A stretch of DNA of 43,866 bases. It comes from Rhodobacteraceae bacterium CG17_big_fil_post_rev_8_21_14_2_50_63_15. Its GTDB lineage: Bacteria; Pseudomonadota; Alphaproteobacteria; Rhodobacterales; Rhodobacteraceae. Location of the stretch: the NCBI GenBank assembly GCA_002783205.1, contig PFEY01000015.1, positions 1-43,866 on the forward strand, given 5' to 3'. Each line of letters starts with the position of its first letter. The stretch's first letter is position 1. Of this stretch, positions 33,340-43,177 are shown piece by piece. A model generated the notes under the pieces. The model was not told the DNA's origin. It worked only from the letters and a program-made list of their open reading frames with translations, and made no database searches. The translations under genes and the position numbers were made by a program.

Positions 33340-35328
33340 ATGTCAGACCTGCGCAAGATCATCATTGACGGTCAGGAGATCGAGGTCGAGGGGGCGATGA
33401 CCCTCATTCAGGCCTGTGAGCAGGCGGGCATCGAGATCCCGCGCTTTTGTTATCATGAGCGTTTGTCGATTGCCGGCAACTGCCGGATGTGTCTGGTCGA
33501 AGTCCAGCCCGGTCCGCCGAAGCCGGCCGCGTCCTGTGCAATGCAGGTCAAGGATATGCGGCCATTTCCCGATGGCACGCCACCGATCGTCAAGACCAAC
33601 AGTCCGATGGTCAAGAAGGCACGCGAAGGGGTGATGGAATTCCTGCTCATCAATCATCCGCTTGATTGTCCGATCTGCGACCAGGGCGGCGAATGCGACC
33701 TGCAGGATCAGGCAATGGCCTATGGCGTGGATTTCAGCCGCTATCGCGAACCCAAGCGCGCGAGCGAGGATCTGGATCTGGGTCCACTGGTCGAGACCCA
33801 TATGACGCGCTGCATTTCCTGCACGCGGTGTGTGCGCTTCACCTCGGAGGTGGCAGGGATCACGCAAATGGGCCAGACGGGCCGGGGCGAAGATGCCGAG
33901 ATCACCAGCTATCTGGGTCTGACGCTGGACAGCAATTTGCAGGGCAACATCATCGATCTGTGTCCGGTTGGCGCTCTGGTCAGCAAGCCCTATGCCTTTA
34001 CTGCGAGGCCCTGGGAACTGACCAAGACCGAGTCGATCGACGTGATGGATGCGCTTGGCAGCAATATCCGCGTCGATTGCAAGGGGCGCGAGGTGATGCG
34101 CATCCTGCCGCGTAACCATGATGGCGTGAACGAGGAGTGGATTTCCGACAAGACGCGCTTTGTCTGGGACGGGCTGCGCCGTCAGCGGTTGGACAGGCCC
34201 TATATCCGGGAGAATGGCAAGCTGCGGCCTGCAACATGGCCCGAGGCGCTTGGTCGGGCGGCAGACGCGATCAGGGGGGCCTCGAAGCTTGCCGGTCTGG
34301 TCGGCGATCTGGCCCCGGTCGAGGCGGCCTTTGCGCTCAAGGCGCTGGTCGAGGGGCAGGGCGGGCATGTGGAATGCCGCACTGACAAGGCGCGTCTGCC
34401 GGCCGGCAACCGCAGCGCCTATGTGGGCAATGTGGCCATCGAGGATCTCGACAGCGCCCGGCATTTCGTGCTGATCGGCACCAACCCACGCGATGAGGCG
34501 CCGGTGCTGAACGCGCGTCTGCGCAAGGCATGGATCAAGGGGGCGGAGATCACCGTGGTCGGTCCCAAGATCGACCTGACCTATGATTACCACCATGCCG
34601 GCACCGACCGAGGCGCGCTCGAAGGACTGAACGTGCCCAAGGATGCCGTGGTGATCGTCGGTATGGGCGCGCTGCATGACGCCGACGGCGCGGCGGTGCT
34701 GGCGGCGGCGATGGCGCTTTCGGGACGCATGATGGTGCTGCACACCGCAGCAGGTCGTGTCGGCGCAATGGATGTTGACGCCGTGACCGAGGGTGGCCTT
34801 GAGGCCGCGATCGACGGCGCGGACGTGATTTACAATCTTGGCGCCGACGAGGTTGAGATCGCCGCCGGGCCGTTTGTGATCTATCAGGGGAGCCATGGCG
34901 ATCGCGGCGCGCACCGTGCAGATGTGATCCTGCCGGGGGCCGCCTGGACCGAGGAGCAGGGTCTCTTTGTCAACACGGAAGGGCGCCCGCAACTGGCGCT
35001 GCGCGCCGGATTTGCCCCCGGCGAGGCAAAGGAAAACTGGGCAATCCTGCGGGCGCTCAGTGGGGAACTGGGGGCTGTGCTGCCCTATGACACGCTCGCA
35101 CAACTGCGCAAGGTGCTGGTCAAGGACGTGCCGCACCTGAAATTGATCGACCAAGTGCCGCAGAACAAATGGACGCCGCTTGCCAGGGGGCCCCTTGGCA
35201 AGGCCGATTTCAGGTTGGCGATCAAGGATTTCTACCTGACGAATCCGATTGCGCGGGCAAGCGCCTTGATGGCGGAACTCAGTGCCAATACCAAGGCCCG
35301 GGCTCAGAGCCCGATGGCGGCAGAATGA
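33340..35328 (+). CDS. nuoG: NADH-quinone oxidoreductase subunit G
   Basis: The protein has 662 residues. The N-terminal ferredoxin-like part holds N1b ligands Cys37, Cys48, Cys51 and Cys66. The His-Cys cluster N5 has His106, Cys110, Cys113 and Cys119 ([14 protein letters not shown]). Cluster N4 has Cys158, Cys161, Cys164 and Cys208 (CISCTRC, LCPV). A molybdopterin-oxidoreductase-like domain with no visible catalytic cofactor motif follows. No N7 quartet is evident, as in mitochondrial-type enzymes. It overlaps the next lipoprotein gene by ATGA. Confidence 0.96.
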   Translation: MSDLRKIIIDGQEIEVEGAMTLIQACEQAGIEIPRFCYHERLSIAGNCRMCLVEVQPGPPKPAASCAMQVKDMRPFPDGTPPIVKTNSPMVKKAREGVMEFLLINHPLDCPICDQGGECDLQDQAMAYGVDFSRYREPKRASEDLDLGPLVETHMTRCISCTRCVRFTSEVAGITQMGQTGRGEDAEITSYLGLTLDSNLQGNIIDLCPVGALVSKPYAFTARPWELTKTESIDVMDALGSNIRVDCKGREVMRILPRNHDGVNEEWISDKTRFVWDGLRRQRLDRPYIRENGKLRPATWPEALGRAADAIRGASKLAGLVGDLAPVEAAFALKALVEGQGGHVECRTDKARLPAGNRSAYVGNVAIEDLDSARHFVLIGTNPRDEAPVLNARLRKAWIKGAEITVVGPKIDLTYDYHHAGTDRGALEGLNVPKDAVVIVGMGALHDADGAAVLAAAMALSGRMMVLHTAAGRVGAMDVDAVTEGGLEAAIDGADVIYNLGADEVEIAAGPFVIYQGSHGDRGAHRADVILPGAAWTEEQGLFVNTEGRPQLALRAGFAPGEAKENWAILRALSGELGAVLPYDTLAQLRKVLVKDVPHLKLIDQVPQNKWTPLARGPLGKADFRLAIKDFYLTNPIARASALMAELSANTKARAQSPMAAE

Positions 35329-35747
35329 GAATGGCTGTGGTTGTCATCCCCCCCCTTGTGCTCGCGCTGTCAAGTGCCCTGTCGGCCTGTGCCGAGACCG
35401 GGGCGGATGCGACGGCACAGACGAAAGAGATTGCCTTTGCCCCCGACTATCAGGACGCCGAGGCGAAAATGCTGGATGACGCAATGCTGCAAGTCGAGGT
35501 CAGTATGCGTGGCGCGCGCGACGAGACAGATGTCGAGCACTACGCGCAATGTGTGGCCGCAGGGCACGCGCAGTCCAAGGGCTTTGGGTTCACTCGTCAC
35601 CTGCGCACATTGGTGAGCAAGGACGCGGAGCTCTGGCGGGCAGACGCCGTTTACTTGCTCTCTGACAGTTTGCCGCCGGGAACGAAAACAATAGACGCCG
35701 AAGTCGTCGCCGCGGATTGCGCGGAAAACGGAATACCGATGGTGTGA
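35325..35747 (+). CDS. Lipoprotein of unknown function between nuoG and nuoH
   Basis: The protein has 140 residues starting in the nuoG stop; a second ATG six bases on is also possible. Lipobox LSAC gives lipidated Cys22. The mature part contains just two other cysteines, Cys76 ([12 protein letters not shown]) and Cys132 (VAADCAENG), probably a disulfide. A helix before Cys76 ([20 protein letters not shown]) and a [10 protein letters not shown] turn are visible. No family is recognised. Confidence 0.66.
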   Translation: MRMAVVVIPPLVLALSSALSACAETGADATAQTKEIAFAPDYQDAEAKMLDDAMLQVEVSMRGARDETDVEHYAQCVAAGHAQSKGFGFTRHLRTLVSKDAELWRADAVYLLSDSLPPGTKTIDAEVVAADCAENGIPMV

Positions 35748-35754
35748 GGACCTG

Positions 35755-36792
35755 ATGGCTGAATTTTTCACTACCCCGCTGGGGATCCTTCTGATCATCG
35801 TCGCGCAATGTCTGGCGGTCGTGGCTTTCGTGATGATTTCCTTGCTGTTTCTGGTCTACGGCGACCGCAAGATCTGGGCCGCCGTTCAGATGCGGCGCGG
35901 TCCCAATGTGGTGGGCACCTATGGTATTCTGCAATCGGTCGCCGATGCTCTGAAATACGTGGTCAAAGAGGTCGTGATCCCGGCGGGGGCAGACCGGACC
36001 GTGTTCATCCTGGCCCCGATGATCAGTTTCGTGCTGGCCATTCTGGCCTGGTCGGTCATTCCGTTCAACGAGGGCTGGGTGATCTCTGATATCAATGTCG
36101 CAGTGCTCTTTGTTTTTGCTGTGTCCTCGCTTGAGGTTTACGGCGTGATCATGGGGGGCTGGGCCTCGAATTCCAAATATCCGTTCCTGGGATCGCTGCG
36201 ATCGGCGGCACAGATGATTTCCTATGAGGTGAGCATCGGTCTGATCATCATCGGCGTGATCATTTCCACGGGCTCGCTCAATTTCAGCAACATCGTCGCG
36301 GCGCAGGATACCGGGTTCGGGTTTTTTGGATGGTACTGGCTGCCGCATCTGCCGATGGTCTTTTTGTTCTTCATCTCGACCCTCGCTGAAACCAACCGGC
36401 CGCCGTTCGACCTGCCGGAGGCGGAGTCGGAATTGGTGGCCGGCTTCATGGTCGAGTATTCCTCAACCCCCTACCTGCTCTTTATGGCGGGGGAATATAT
36501 CGCGATCTTCCTGATGTGCGCCCTGATGAGCCTGCTGTTCTTTGGTGGTTGGCTCAGCCCCATTCCGGGCCTGCCGGATGGCGTGCTCTGGATGGTTGGC
36601 AAGATGTCTTTCTTCTTTTTCATCTTCGCGATGGTCAAGGCGATCACGCCACGCTATCGCTACGATCAGCTGATGCGGATCGGATGGAAAGTGTTCCTGC
36701 CGATAAGCTTGGCGTGGGTCGTCATCGTGGCCTTTCTTGCAAAATTCGAAGTGTTCGGCGGCTTCTGGGCGCGCTGGATGATCGGGGGCTGA
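35755..36792 (+). CDS. nuoH: NADH-quinone oxidoreductase subunit H
   Basis: The protein has 345 residues and about eight membrane helices. The conserved E-channel/quinone loop [19 protein letters not shown] is intact, as are [19 protein letters not shown] near the N-terminus and [15 protein letters not shown] in the middle. NuoH links the quinone cavity to the proton channels. A methyltransferase-like gene starts five bases after its stop, ahead of nuoI. Confidence 0.97.
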   Translation: MAEFFTTPLGILLIIVAQCLAVVAFVMISLLFLVYGDRKIWAAVQMRRGPNVVGTYGILQSVADALKYVVKEVVIPAGADRTVFILAPMISFVLAILAWSVIPFNEGWVISDINVAVLFVFAVSSLEVYGVIMGGWASNSKYPFLGSLRSAAQMISYEVSIGLIIIGVIISTGSLNFSNIVAAQDTGFGFFGWYWLPHLPMVFLFFISTLAETNRPPFDLPEAESELVAGFMVEYSSTPYLLFMAGEYIAIFLMCALMSLLFFGGWLSPIPGLPDGVLWMVGKMSFFFFIFAMVKAITPRYRYDQLMRIGWKVFLPISLAWVVIVAFLAKFEVFGGFWARWMIGG

Positions 36793-36796
36793 GGCG

Positions 36797-37564
36797 GTGG
36801 GCATCGACTACGTCCTGTTTGACAGACTTGCGGAGATGTCCACCCGGTTCAAACCGGCAGGGCGGGCACTGATGCTGGGTCGTCAGGGGTTCAGGATTCA
36901 AGGCAAATATCGAAGGCACTATGATCAAAGCCTGAAACGGCATGGCATCGCGGCGACGCGCAGCGATCTCCTGCAAGAAGATGGCTATTCCGAAACGCTG
37001 CTGCGCCAACTCGGCTTTGGCGAGATCGAGGCGATGGATTTCTCGGGTTATGAAGGGGCCGGGATCATCCATGATCTCAACACGCGGCCCGATCCGGCGC
37101 TTGAGGAACAGTTCGATCTGATCTTTGACGGCGGCACCATTGAGCATGTGTTCAACGTGCCGATGGCGCTTGAAGGGGTTTATCGCATGCTCAAGACGGG
37201 TGGGCGGTTTGTCTCGGCAAATGGGCTGAACGGCTGGATGGGGCATGGGATGTATCAGTTCAATCCCGAACTGGTCTGGACGTTCTGGAAGCGCGCGTGC
37301 AACTGCGATGTGGTCGACTGCCGGGCCGTTCCGATCGAGCCGGATGTCGGGTTCAAGCAGGTCGAGTTCCGCGATCCGGCAGAGACCGGGCACCGGTTGC
37401 GGCTCAAGAACAAGATTGGACCGGGGCGCACGTATCTCTGGTACGAGATTGAAAAGTCAACGCGCTCACATTTGCCCAGACACGTCTTGCAAAGCGACTA
37501 TGAGGCGACCTGGCAGCGGCATGAGAACACGGGTGAAGCCCGGATGGATGAGGTGACAATCTGA
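36797..37564 (+). CDS. SAM methyltransferase-like protein between nuoH and nuoI
   Basis: The protein has 255 residues with a GTG start at 36797; an in-frame ATG at 36836 is an alternative. The class I methyltransferase layout is recognisable (acidic Asp81 after strand 2, [15 protein letters not shown] at 106-120, and a motif with the strand [16 protein letters not shown]). The glycine motif I is replaced by LMLGRQGF (25-32), so cofactor binding is not certain. The C-terminal third ([16 protein letters not shown] and beyond) looks like a substrate domain of glycan-related methyltransferases. This gene splits nuoH from nuoI, where I know of no methyltransferase in the Paracoccus or Rhodobacter operons. 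Confidence 0.68.
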   Translation: MGIDYVLFDRLAEMSTRFKPAGRALMLGRQGFRIQGKYRRHYDQSLKRHGIAATRSDLLQEDGYSETLLRQLGFGEIEAMDFSGYEGAGIIHDLNTRPDPALEEQFDLIFDGGTIEHVFNVPMALEGVYRMLKTGGRFVSANGLNGWMGHGMYQFNPELVWTFWKRACNCDVVDCRAVPIEPDVGFKQVEFRDPAETGHRLRLKNKIGPGRTYLWYEIEKSTRSHLPRHVLQSDYEATWQRHENTGEARMDEVTI

Positions 37565-37566
37565 CC

Positions 37567-38061
37567 ATGGGAAACATAGATTACAGACGCGCGGCGGGAT
37601 ATTTCCTGCTGTCTGATTTCATCGCTGGTTTTCGGCTCGGAATGAAATATTTCTTTGCTCCCAAGCCGACCCTCAACTACCCGCATGAAAAGGGTCCACT
37701 TTCCGTGCGGTTCCGTGGCGAACATGCGCTGCGGCGCTATCCCAACGGCGAGGAACGCTGCATCGCCTGCAAACTCTGCGAGGCGATCTGTCCGGCGCAG
37801 GCGATCACGATCGATGCCGAACCGCGCGATGATGGCAGCAGGCGGACCACTCGCTACGACATCGACATGACCAAATGCATCTATTGCGGTTTTTGTCAGG
37901 AGGCCTGCCCGGTAGATGCCATTGTGGAGGGCCCCAATTTCGAATTTGCCACCGAAACGCGCGAAGAATTGTTCTATGACAAGGCGCGGCTCCTCGATAA
38001 CGGTGAGCGTTGGGAAGCCGAGATTGCCCGCAACCTTGAGATGGATGCACCCTACCGATGA
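37567..38061 (+). CDS. nuoI: NADH-quinone oxidoreductase subunit I (clusters N6a/N6b)
   Basis: The protein has 164 residues. Two 4Fe-4S ferredoxin motifs are complete: [12 protein letters not shown] (Cys65, 68, 71, 75) and [12 protein letters not shown] (Cys104, 107, 110, 114), ligating N6a and N6b. The amphipathic N-terminus ([17 protein letters not shown]) lies on the membrane. The start is the ATG at 37567, two bases after the previous stop. It overlaps the next start (ATGA). Confidence 0.97.
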   Translation: MGNIDYRRAAGYFLLSDFIAGFRLGMKYFFAPKPTLNYPHEKGPLSVRFRGEHALRRYPNGEERCIACKLCEAICPAQAITIDAEPRDDGSRRTTRYDIDMTKCIYCGFCQEACPVDAIVEGPNFEFATETREELFYDKARLLDNGERWEAEIARNLEMDAPYR

Positions 38062-38471
38062 GCGATCCAACCAACCCGTTCGAAATGATGATGCGTCAGG
38101 CGCAGGAAATGGCCAAGGCAATGAATCCGGCTCTGGAATCGTTTTCCCCCAAAGGGTTCGAAAAGCTCTGGCCGACCATGCCCAAGGAATTCATGGAAAT
38201 GAGTTTCGGTCGTGGGATGAGCAAAGAGGGGCTGGATGCAAAGACCAGGCTTTTGCTCACGCTTGCGGGTCTGACCATGCTGGGCGCGCAGAGCGATACG
38301 CAGATCCGCCTGACGGTGCGCCACGCGCTCGAGGCGGGGGCCACGAGGGACGAGATCGCCGAGACCATAGCGCAGATGTCGATGTTTGCCGGTATCCCGT
38401 CGATGACCCGCGCGATGGAGTTCGCGCGCGAGGTGATGGACGAAAACAGTGATGGAGGGAATGACAAATGA
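38058..38471 (+). CDS. Carboxymuconolactone decarboxylase-family protein without cysteines
   Basis: The protein has 137 residues starting in the nuoI stop. The second half, [18 protein letters not shown] and [20 protein letters not shown], is the CMD/PcaC helical fold. No cysteine occurs in the whole sequence, so the CxxC of AhpD-type peroxide reductases is absent, and a redox role is unlikely. A Met-rich N-terminal extension ([19 protein letters not shown]) precedes the fold. It is tightly coupled to nuoI and to nuoJ (ATGA at both ends). The reaction is unknown. Confidence 0.82.
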   Translation: MSDPTNPFEMMMRQAQEMAKAMNPALESFSPKGFEKLWPTMPKEFMEMSFGRGMSKEGLDAKTRLLLTLAGLTMLGAQSDTQIRLTVRHALEAGATRDEIAETIAQMSMFAGIPSMTRAMEFAREVMDENSDGGNDK

Positions 38472-39076
38472 CGATCGCGGCGCTGTCCTTTTATCTCTTT
38501 GCGGTCGCCCTTCTGGTCGGCGGGCTGTTTACTGTCATCAGCCGCAATCCGGTGCATTCGGTGCTTTGGCTGATCCTGTCTTTCATCAGCGCGGCAGGGC
38601 TGTTCGTCTTGCTCGGGGCCGAGTTTGTGGCGATGCTCTTGATCATCGTCTATGTCGGTGCGGTCGCGGTTCTGTTCCTGTTCGTCGTGATGATGCTTGA
38701 CGTGGATTTTGCCGAGTTGAAGGCGGAGATGGCCAAATACTTGCCACTCGCGCTTTTGATCGGGGTGATCCTGCTGATGCAGTTCGGACTGGTTTATGGC
38801 GCATGGGAAATTGATGCCGGGGCCATGGCCGCACGGGGGGCTGTCAAGCCAGAGGGGGTCGAAAATACGGCGGCTCTGGGTCTTTTGCTTTATGACAGGT
38901 ATTTCATCCTGTTTCAGTTGGCCGGCCTGATCCTCCTCGTGGCGATGGTGGGCGCGATCGTTCTGACATTGCGTCATCGCAAGGATGTCAAACGACAGGA
39001 TGTGCTGGCGCAGATGTGGCGAGATCCGGCCAAGGCGATGGAACTCAGGGATGTAAAACCGGGGCAGGGGTTGTGA
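38468..39076 (+). CDS. nuoJ: NADH-quinone oxidoreductase subunit J
   Basis: The protein has 202 residues with five membrane helices and an ATGA overlap with the previous gene. The conserved helix 3 segment ([20 protein letters not shown]) is present. The C-terminal tail ([20 protein letters not shown]) is polar. NuoJ belongs to the membrane arm next to NuoA, NuoH and NuoK. The following 163 bases before nuoK contain no gene but a hairpin at 39143-39165. Confidence 0.96.
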   Translation: MTIAALSFYLFAVALLVGGLFTVISRNPVHSVLWLILSFISAAGLFVLLGAEFVAMLLIIVYVGAVAVLFLFVVMMLDVDFAELKAEMAKYLPLALLIGVILLMQFGLVYGAWEIDAGAMAARGAVKPEGVENTAALGLLLYDRYFILFQLAGLILLVAMVGAIVLTLRHRKDVKRQDVLAQMWRDPAKAMELRDVKPGQGL

Positions 39077-39142
39077 ACGGCCGCTGATCGTGTCTCAGGA
39101 CTGAACCGTTTAGATCCCCCGGCTGAGGGTCGAGAACAAGGA

Positions 39143-39165
39143 TACCCCGGAGCAAGCCCGGGGTG
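39143..39165 (+). repeat. REP-like inverted repeat between nuoJ and nuoK
   Basis: ACCCCGG (39144-39150) pairs with CCGGGGT (39158-39164) around the loop AGCAAGC, with a T-G wobble outside it. The string CCGGAGCAAGCCCGGGGTGA resembles palindromic extragenic repeats I know from alphaproteobacteria (ending in GGGTGACA). It lies in the only long gap of the nuo operon's distal half and may be a mobile repeat remnant or an RNA stem. Confidence 0.45.
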
Positions 39166-39239
39166 ACAGAATGAAGAGAGTTGCCGGCAATGGACCGGAA
39201 CGATGCGAAATACATCGGGCGAAACCCGGAGGGACAGAC

Positions 39240-39545
39240 ATGATCGGACTTGAACATTATCTGACAGTGGCGGCGGCCCTGTTCGTGATCGGCATCTTTG
39301 GCCTGTTTCTGAACCGCAAGAACGTCATCATCCTGCTGATGTCGATCGAATTGATGCTTTTGTCCGTCAATATCAACTTTGTGGCCTTCTCGGCCCATCT
39401 GGGGGATCTGGTCGGCCAGGTCTTTACGCTCTTCGTGCTCACTGTCGCGGCTGCGGAAGCGGCGATCGGTCTGGCCATTCTGGTCTGTTTCTTCCGCAAC
39501 CGCGGCACCATCGCCGTGGAAGACGTCAACGTGATGAAAGGCTGA
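39240..39545 (+). CDS. nuoK: NADH-quinone oxidoreductase subunit K
   Basis: The protein has 101 residues with GGAGGGA at 39228-39234 and an ATG at 39240 giving [11 protein letters not shown]; the frame back to 39171 is rejected. Three helices hold the two membrane glutamates needed for proton transfer, Glu37 (MSIELML) and Glu73 (AAEAAIG), matching Escherichia coli Glu36 and Glu72. It lies between the REP-like gap and nuoL. Confidence 0.96.
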   Translation: MIGLEHYLTVAAALFVIGIFGLFLNRKNVIILLMSIELMLLSVNINFVAFSAHLGDLVGQVFTLFVLTVAAAEAAIGLAILVCFFRNRGTIAVEDVNVMKG

Positions 39546-39549
39546 AGCC

Positions 39550-41613
39550 ATGGAAACCACTCTCCTCTTCGCGCCTCTCGTCGCGGCGATCATCGCGGGA
39601 TTTGGCTGGCGGATCATCAGCGATGCGGGCGCGCAATGGCTGACCACGGGCCTGCTGTTTCTGTCCTGTCTGCTCAGCTGGATCGTGTTTCTGGAGCATG
39701 ATGGCATCACGCATCAGGTCTATCTGATGGATTGGGTGCAGTCGGGAACACTCGATGCGGGTTGGGCGATCCGGATGGACCGGCTGACCGCGATCATGCT
39801 GGTCGTGATCACCACGGTTTCGGCCTTGGTGCATCTCTATTCCGTGGGCTACATGGCGCATGACGCGAATTTCCGCGAGAACGAGAGCTATCGGCCGCGG
39901 TTCTTTGCCTATCTGTCGTTCTTCACCTTCGCGATGCTGATGCTGGTGACTTCCGACAATCTCCTTCAGATGTTCTTTGGTTGGGAGGGTGTGGGCCTTG
40001 CCTCCTATCTGCTGATTGGTTTCTACTTCCGCAAGCCAAGCGCCAATGCGGCGGCGATCAAGGCCTTCGTGGTCAACCGGGTGGGCGATTTTGGCTTCGC
40101 GCTCGCGATCATGGCGCTCTATTTCCTGGTTGACAGCATCAGATTGGATGACATTTTCGCCGCAGCACCGCAGCTGGCGGAAACGCAACTGACCTTTTTG
40201 TGGCGGGACTGGAACGCGGCCAACCTGATCGCGTTCCTGCTGTTCATCGGGGCAATGGGCAAATCGGCGCAGTTGTTCCTGCACACCTGGCTGCCTGACG
40301 CGATGGAAGGCCCGACCCCGGTCTCGGCTCTGATCCATGCGGCCACGATGGTGACGGCTGGGGTGTTTCTGGTCTGTCGCATGTCGCCCTTGATGGAATA
40401 TGCACCCGAGGCGATGACTTTCGTCGTGTTCATAGGGGCCTCAACGGCGTTTTTCGCCGCGACCGTCGGCCTAGTTCAGAACGACATCAAGCGGGTGATT
40501 GCGTATTCGACCTGTTCGCAACTGGGCTACATGTTCGTGGCGGCCGGTGTTGGCGTCTATTCGGTGGCGATGTTCCACCTCTTCACCCACGCCTTCTTCA
40601 AGGCGATGCTGTTTCTGGGGGCCGGTTCGGTCATCCACGGGATGCATCATGAACAGGACATGCGAAATTACGGCGGGTTGCGCGGCAAGATGCCCTATAC
40701 CTTCTGGGCGATGCTGATCGGCACGCTGGCGATTACCGGGGTGGGGATTCCGCTCACCAATATCGGTTTTGCCGGGTTTCTCAGCAAGGATGCGGTGATC
40801 GAGAGCGCCTGGGCGGGCACGGGTGGCGGCTATGCCTTCTGGATGCTGGTGATTGCGGCGCTGTTCACCTCGTTCTACAGCTGGCGATTGATGTTCCTGA
40901 CCTTCTTTGGCGAGGCGCGCGGCGACAAGCATACGCATGAACATGCCCATGAAAGCCCGATGGTCATGCTGGTGCCCTTGGGCGTTCTGGCGCTTGGCGC
41001 GGTTCTGGCGGGGATGGTGTGGTATAACAGTTTCTTCGGCAACCATGAGGCGGTCAACAGGTTCTTCGGCGTGCCAGCCCATCATGCCGAGGCCAGCGAA
41101 GCGCAGGGCAGCGAGGCCGCGACAGAGGCCGACGCACCTGCGGTCGCCGATGCCGTGGCGCCGCAGGGGGCGATCTTCATGCACCCCGACAATCACGTGA
41201 TGGACGAGGCGCATCATGCCCCCGCCTGGGTCAAGGTCAGCCCATTCATTGCCATGCTGATCGGTTTTCTCACGGCGGTCTGGTTCTATGTCTGGGATCC
41301 GTCCATGCCACGCAAGGTGGCCGAGACGCAGCGGCCGCTCTATCTCTTCCTGCTCAACAAGTGGTATTTCGACGAGATCTATGGCTTTCTCTTCGTCCGT
41401 CCGGCCAAGGCGCTTGGGCATCTGCTCTGGCGACGCGGCGATGGCGATGTCATTGACGGTTCGATCAACGGGGTGGCGATGGGGCTGATCCCATGGGTTA
41501 CACGTCTCGCGGGGCGGGCACAGTCCGGCTACATCTTCACCTATGCCTTTGCCATGGTGATCGGGATCGCGGTTCTGGTGACATGGATGACGATTTTCGG
41601 AGGAGGCAACTGA
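39550..41613 (+). CDS. nuoL: NADH-quinone oxidoreductase subunit L
   Basis: This 687-residue antiporter-like subunit starts at 39550, five bases after nuoK. The discontinuous-helix Glu ([13 protein letters not shown]) and the Lys/His chain ([21 protein letters not shown], quoted in part) are present, plus the long C-terminal lateral helix region. It is longer than the Escherichia coli protein because a hydrophilic insert of about 100 residues follows residue 455, with His-rich pieces [16 protein letters not shown] and [14 protein letters not shown]. The stop overlaps nuoM (TGATG). Confidence 0.95.
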   Translation: METTLLFAPLVAAIIAGFGWRIISDAGAQWLTTGLLFLSCLLSWIVFLEHDGITHQVYLMDWVQSGTLDAGWAIRMDRLTAIMLVVITTVSALVHLYSVGYMAHDANFRENESYRPRFFAYLSFFTFAMLMLVTSDNLLQMFFGWEGVGLASYLLIGFYFRKPSANAAAIKAFVVNRVGDFGFALAIMALYFLVDSIRLDDIFAAAPQLAETQLTFLWRDWNAANLIAFLLFIGAMGKSAQLFLHTWLPDAMEGPTPVSALIHAATMVTAGVFLVCRMSPLMEYAPEAMTFVVFIGASTAFFAATVGLVQNDIKRVIAYSTCSQLGYMFVAAGVGVYSVAMFHLFTHAFFKAMLFLGAGSVIHGMHHEQDMRNYGGLRGKMPYTFWAMLIGTLAITGVGIPLTNIGFAGFLSKDAVIESAWAGTGGGYAFWMLVIAALFTSFYSWRLMFLTFFGEARGDKHTHEHAHESPMVMLVPLGVLALGAVLAGMVWYNSFFGNHEAVNRFFGVPAHHAEASEAQGSEAATEADAPAVADAVAPQGAIFMHPDNHVMDEAHHAPAWVKVSPFIAMLIGFLTAVWFYVWDPSMPRKVAETQRPLYLFLLNKWYFDEIYGFLFVRPAKALGHLLWRRGDGDVIDGSINGVAMGLIPWVTRLAGRAQSGYIFTYAFAMVIGIAVLVTWMTIFGGGN

Positions 41614-43160
41614 TGGACAACCTTCTTTCGATCGTGACCTTTATCCCGGCGGTTGCGGCGCTGATCCTTGCGATCTTCCTGCGCGGCGAAGATGAGGCCG
41701 CGCAGCGCAACGCCAAATGGGTTGCACTGATCGCCACGGTCCTGACCTTCGTCGTGTCGCTCTTTATCCTGTTCGAGTTTGATCCCGCGAACACGGATTT
41801 CCAGTTTGTTGAAGAGCGCGAGTGGCTCCTCGGGCTGAAATACAGGATGGGGGTGGACGGCATCAGTGTGCTCTTCGTGATGCTGACCACGTTCATCATG
41901 CCGCTGACGATAGCTGCGTCCTGGAACGTGACGCGCCGGGTCAAGGAATACATGGTCGCCTTCCTGCTTCTGGAGACCCTCATGCTCGGCGTCTTCATGG
42001 CGCTCGACCTCGTGCTGTTCTACCTCTTCTTCGAGGGAGGACTGATTCCGATGTTCCTGATCATCGGAATCTGGGGCGGCAAGGAGAGGATCTATGCCTC
42101 GTTCAAATTCTTTCTCTTCACCTTTCTCGGTTCGGTGTTGATGCTGGTGGCGATGGTGGCGATGTTCGCGGATGCCGGGACCACCGATATCGCGGCGCTG
42201 CTTAAACACGAATTCGCCAGTGACAGTTTCAGCATTCTGGGCCTGCCTGTCGTGGGCGGGATGCAGACTCTGATGTTTCTTGCCTTCTTTGCCAGCTTTG
42301 CGGTCAAGATCCCGATGTGGCCGGTTCATACCTGGCTGCCTGATGCGCATGTGCAGGCGCCGACCGCCGGATCGGTGGTGCTGGCGTCGATCATGCTGAA
42401 AATGGGCGCCTATGGGCTCTTGCGCTTCAGCCTGCCGATGTTTCCGGTGGCATCGGAGGTCTTTACGCCTCTGGTGCTGTGGATGAGCGCGATTGCGATC
42501 GTATACACCTCGCTGGTGGCGCTGGCGCAGGAAGACATGAAAAAGCTCATCGCCTATTCGTCGGTGGCGCATATGGGCTATGTGACGATGGGTATTTTCG
42601 CCGCCAATCAGCAAGGGCTTGACGGTGCAATCTTTCAGATGGTCAGCCACGGATTTGTCGCAGGAGCCTTGTTCCTGTGTGTCGGGGTGATCTATGACCG
42701 GATGCACACGCGCGAGATCGACGCCTATGGAGGTCTCGTGAACCGGATGCCGGCCTATGCGCTGATCTTCATGTTCTTCACCATGGCCAATGTCGGTCTG
42801 CCGGGCACATCCGGGTTTGTCGGAGAGTTTCTTACGCTGGTGGGTATCTTTCAGGTCAACACCTGGGTGGCGGCGGTGGCGGCGACGGGGGTCATTCTGA
42901 GCGCCTCCTACGCGCTCTGGCTCTACCGCCGGGTGGTGTTTGGCGATCTCATCAAGGAAAGCCTGAAGACCATTACCGACATGAATCGGCGCGAGCGCGC
43001 GATCTTTGCGCCGCTCGTGGTGATGACGCTTCTGCTCGGGGTCTATCCCCGGCTGGTCACGGATGTCACCGGCCCCTCGGTCGAGGCGCTGATCGCGAAA
43101 GTTGAACTGGCACAGTCGGTGGCGCAAGCGGCGCACCAAGTTGCTGAAACCACGCACTGA
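41613..43160 (+). CDS. nuoM: NADH-quinone oxidoreductase subunit M
   Basis: The 515-residue antiporter-like subunit starts at the ATG at 41613, overlapping the nuoL stop; GAGGAGG lies a few bases upstream. The helix with Glu ([18 protein letters not shown]) and the [17 protein letters not shown] motif with its nearby Lys are intact, as is [20 protein letters not shown] late in the protein. It pumps protons in the middle of the membrane arm. Confidence 0.96.
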   Translation: MDNLLSIVTFIPAVAALILAIFLRGEDEAAQRNAKWVALIATVLTFVVSLFILFEFDPANTDFQFVEEREWLLGLKYRMGVDGISVLFVMLTTFIMPLTIAASWNVTRRVKEYMVAFLLLETLMLGVFMALDLVLFYLFFEGGLIPMFLIIGIWGGKERIYASFKFFLFTFLGSVLMLVAMVAMFADAGTTDIAALLKHEFASDSFSILGLPVVGGMQTLMFLAFFASFAVKIPMWPVHTWLPDAHVQAPTAGSVVLASIMLKMGAYGLLRFSLPMFPVASEVFTPLVLWMSAIAIVYTSLVALAQEDMKKLIAYSSVAHMGYVTMGIFAANQQGLDGAIFQMVSHGFVAGALFLCVGVIYDRMHTREIDAYGGLVNRMPAYALIFMFFTMANVGLPGTSGFVGEFLTLVGIFQVNTWVAAVAATGVILSASYALWLYRRVVFGDLIKESLKTITDMNRRERAIFAPLVVMTLLLGVYPRLVTDVTGPSVEALIAKVELAQSVAQAAHQVAETTH

Positions 43161-43177
43161 ACCGGAGGCCCTGAACC

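Noticed and set aside
41541-43157. Minus-strand ORF of 538 codons opposite nuoM.
   Set aside because: It is His/Arg/Gln-rich, the typical complement of membrane-protein codons.
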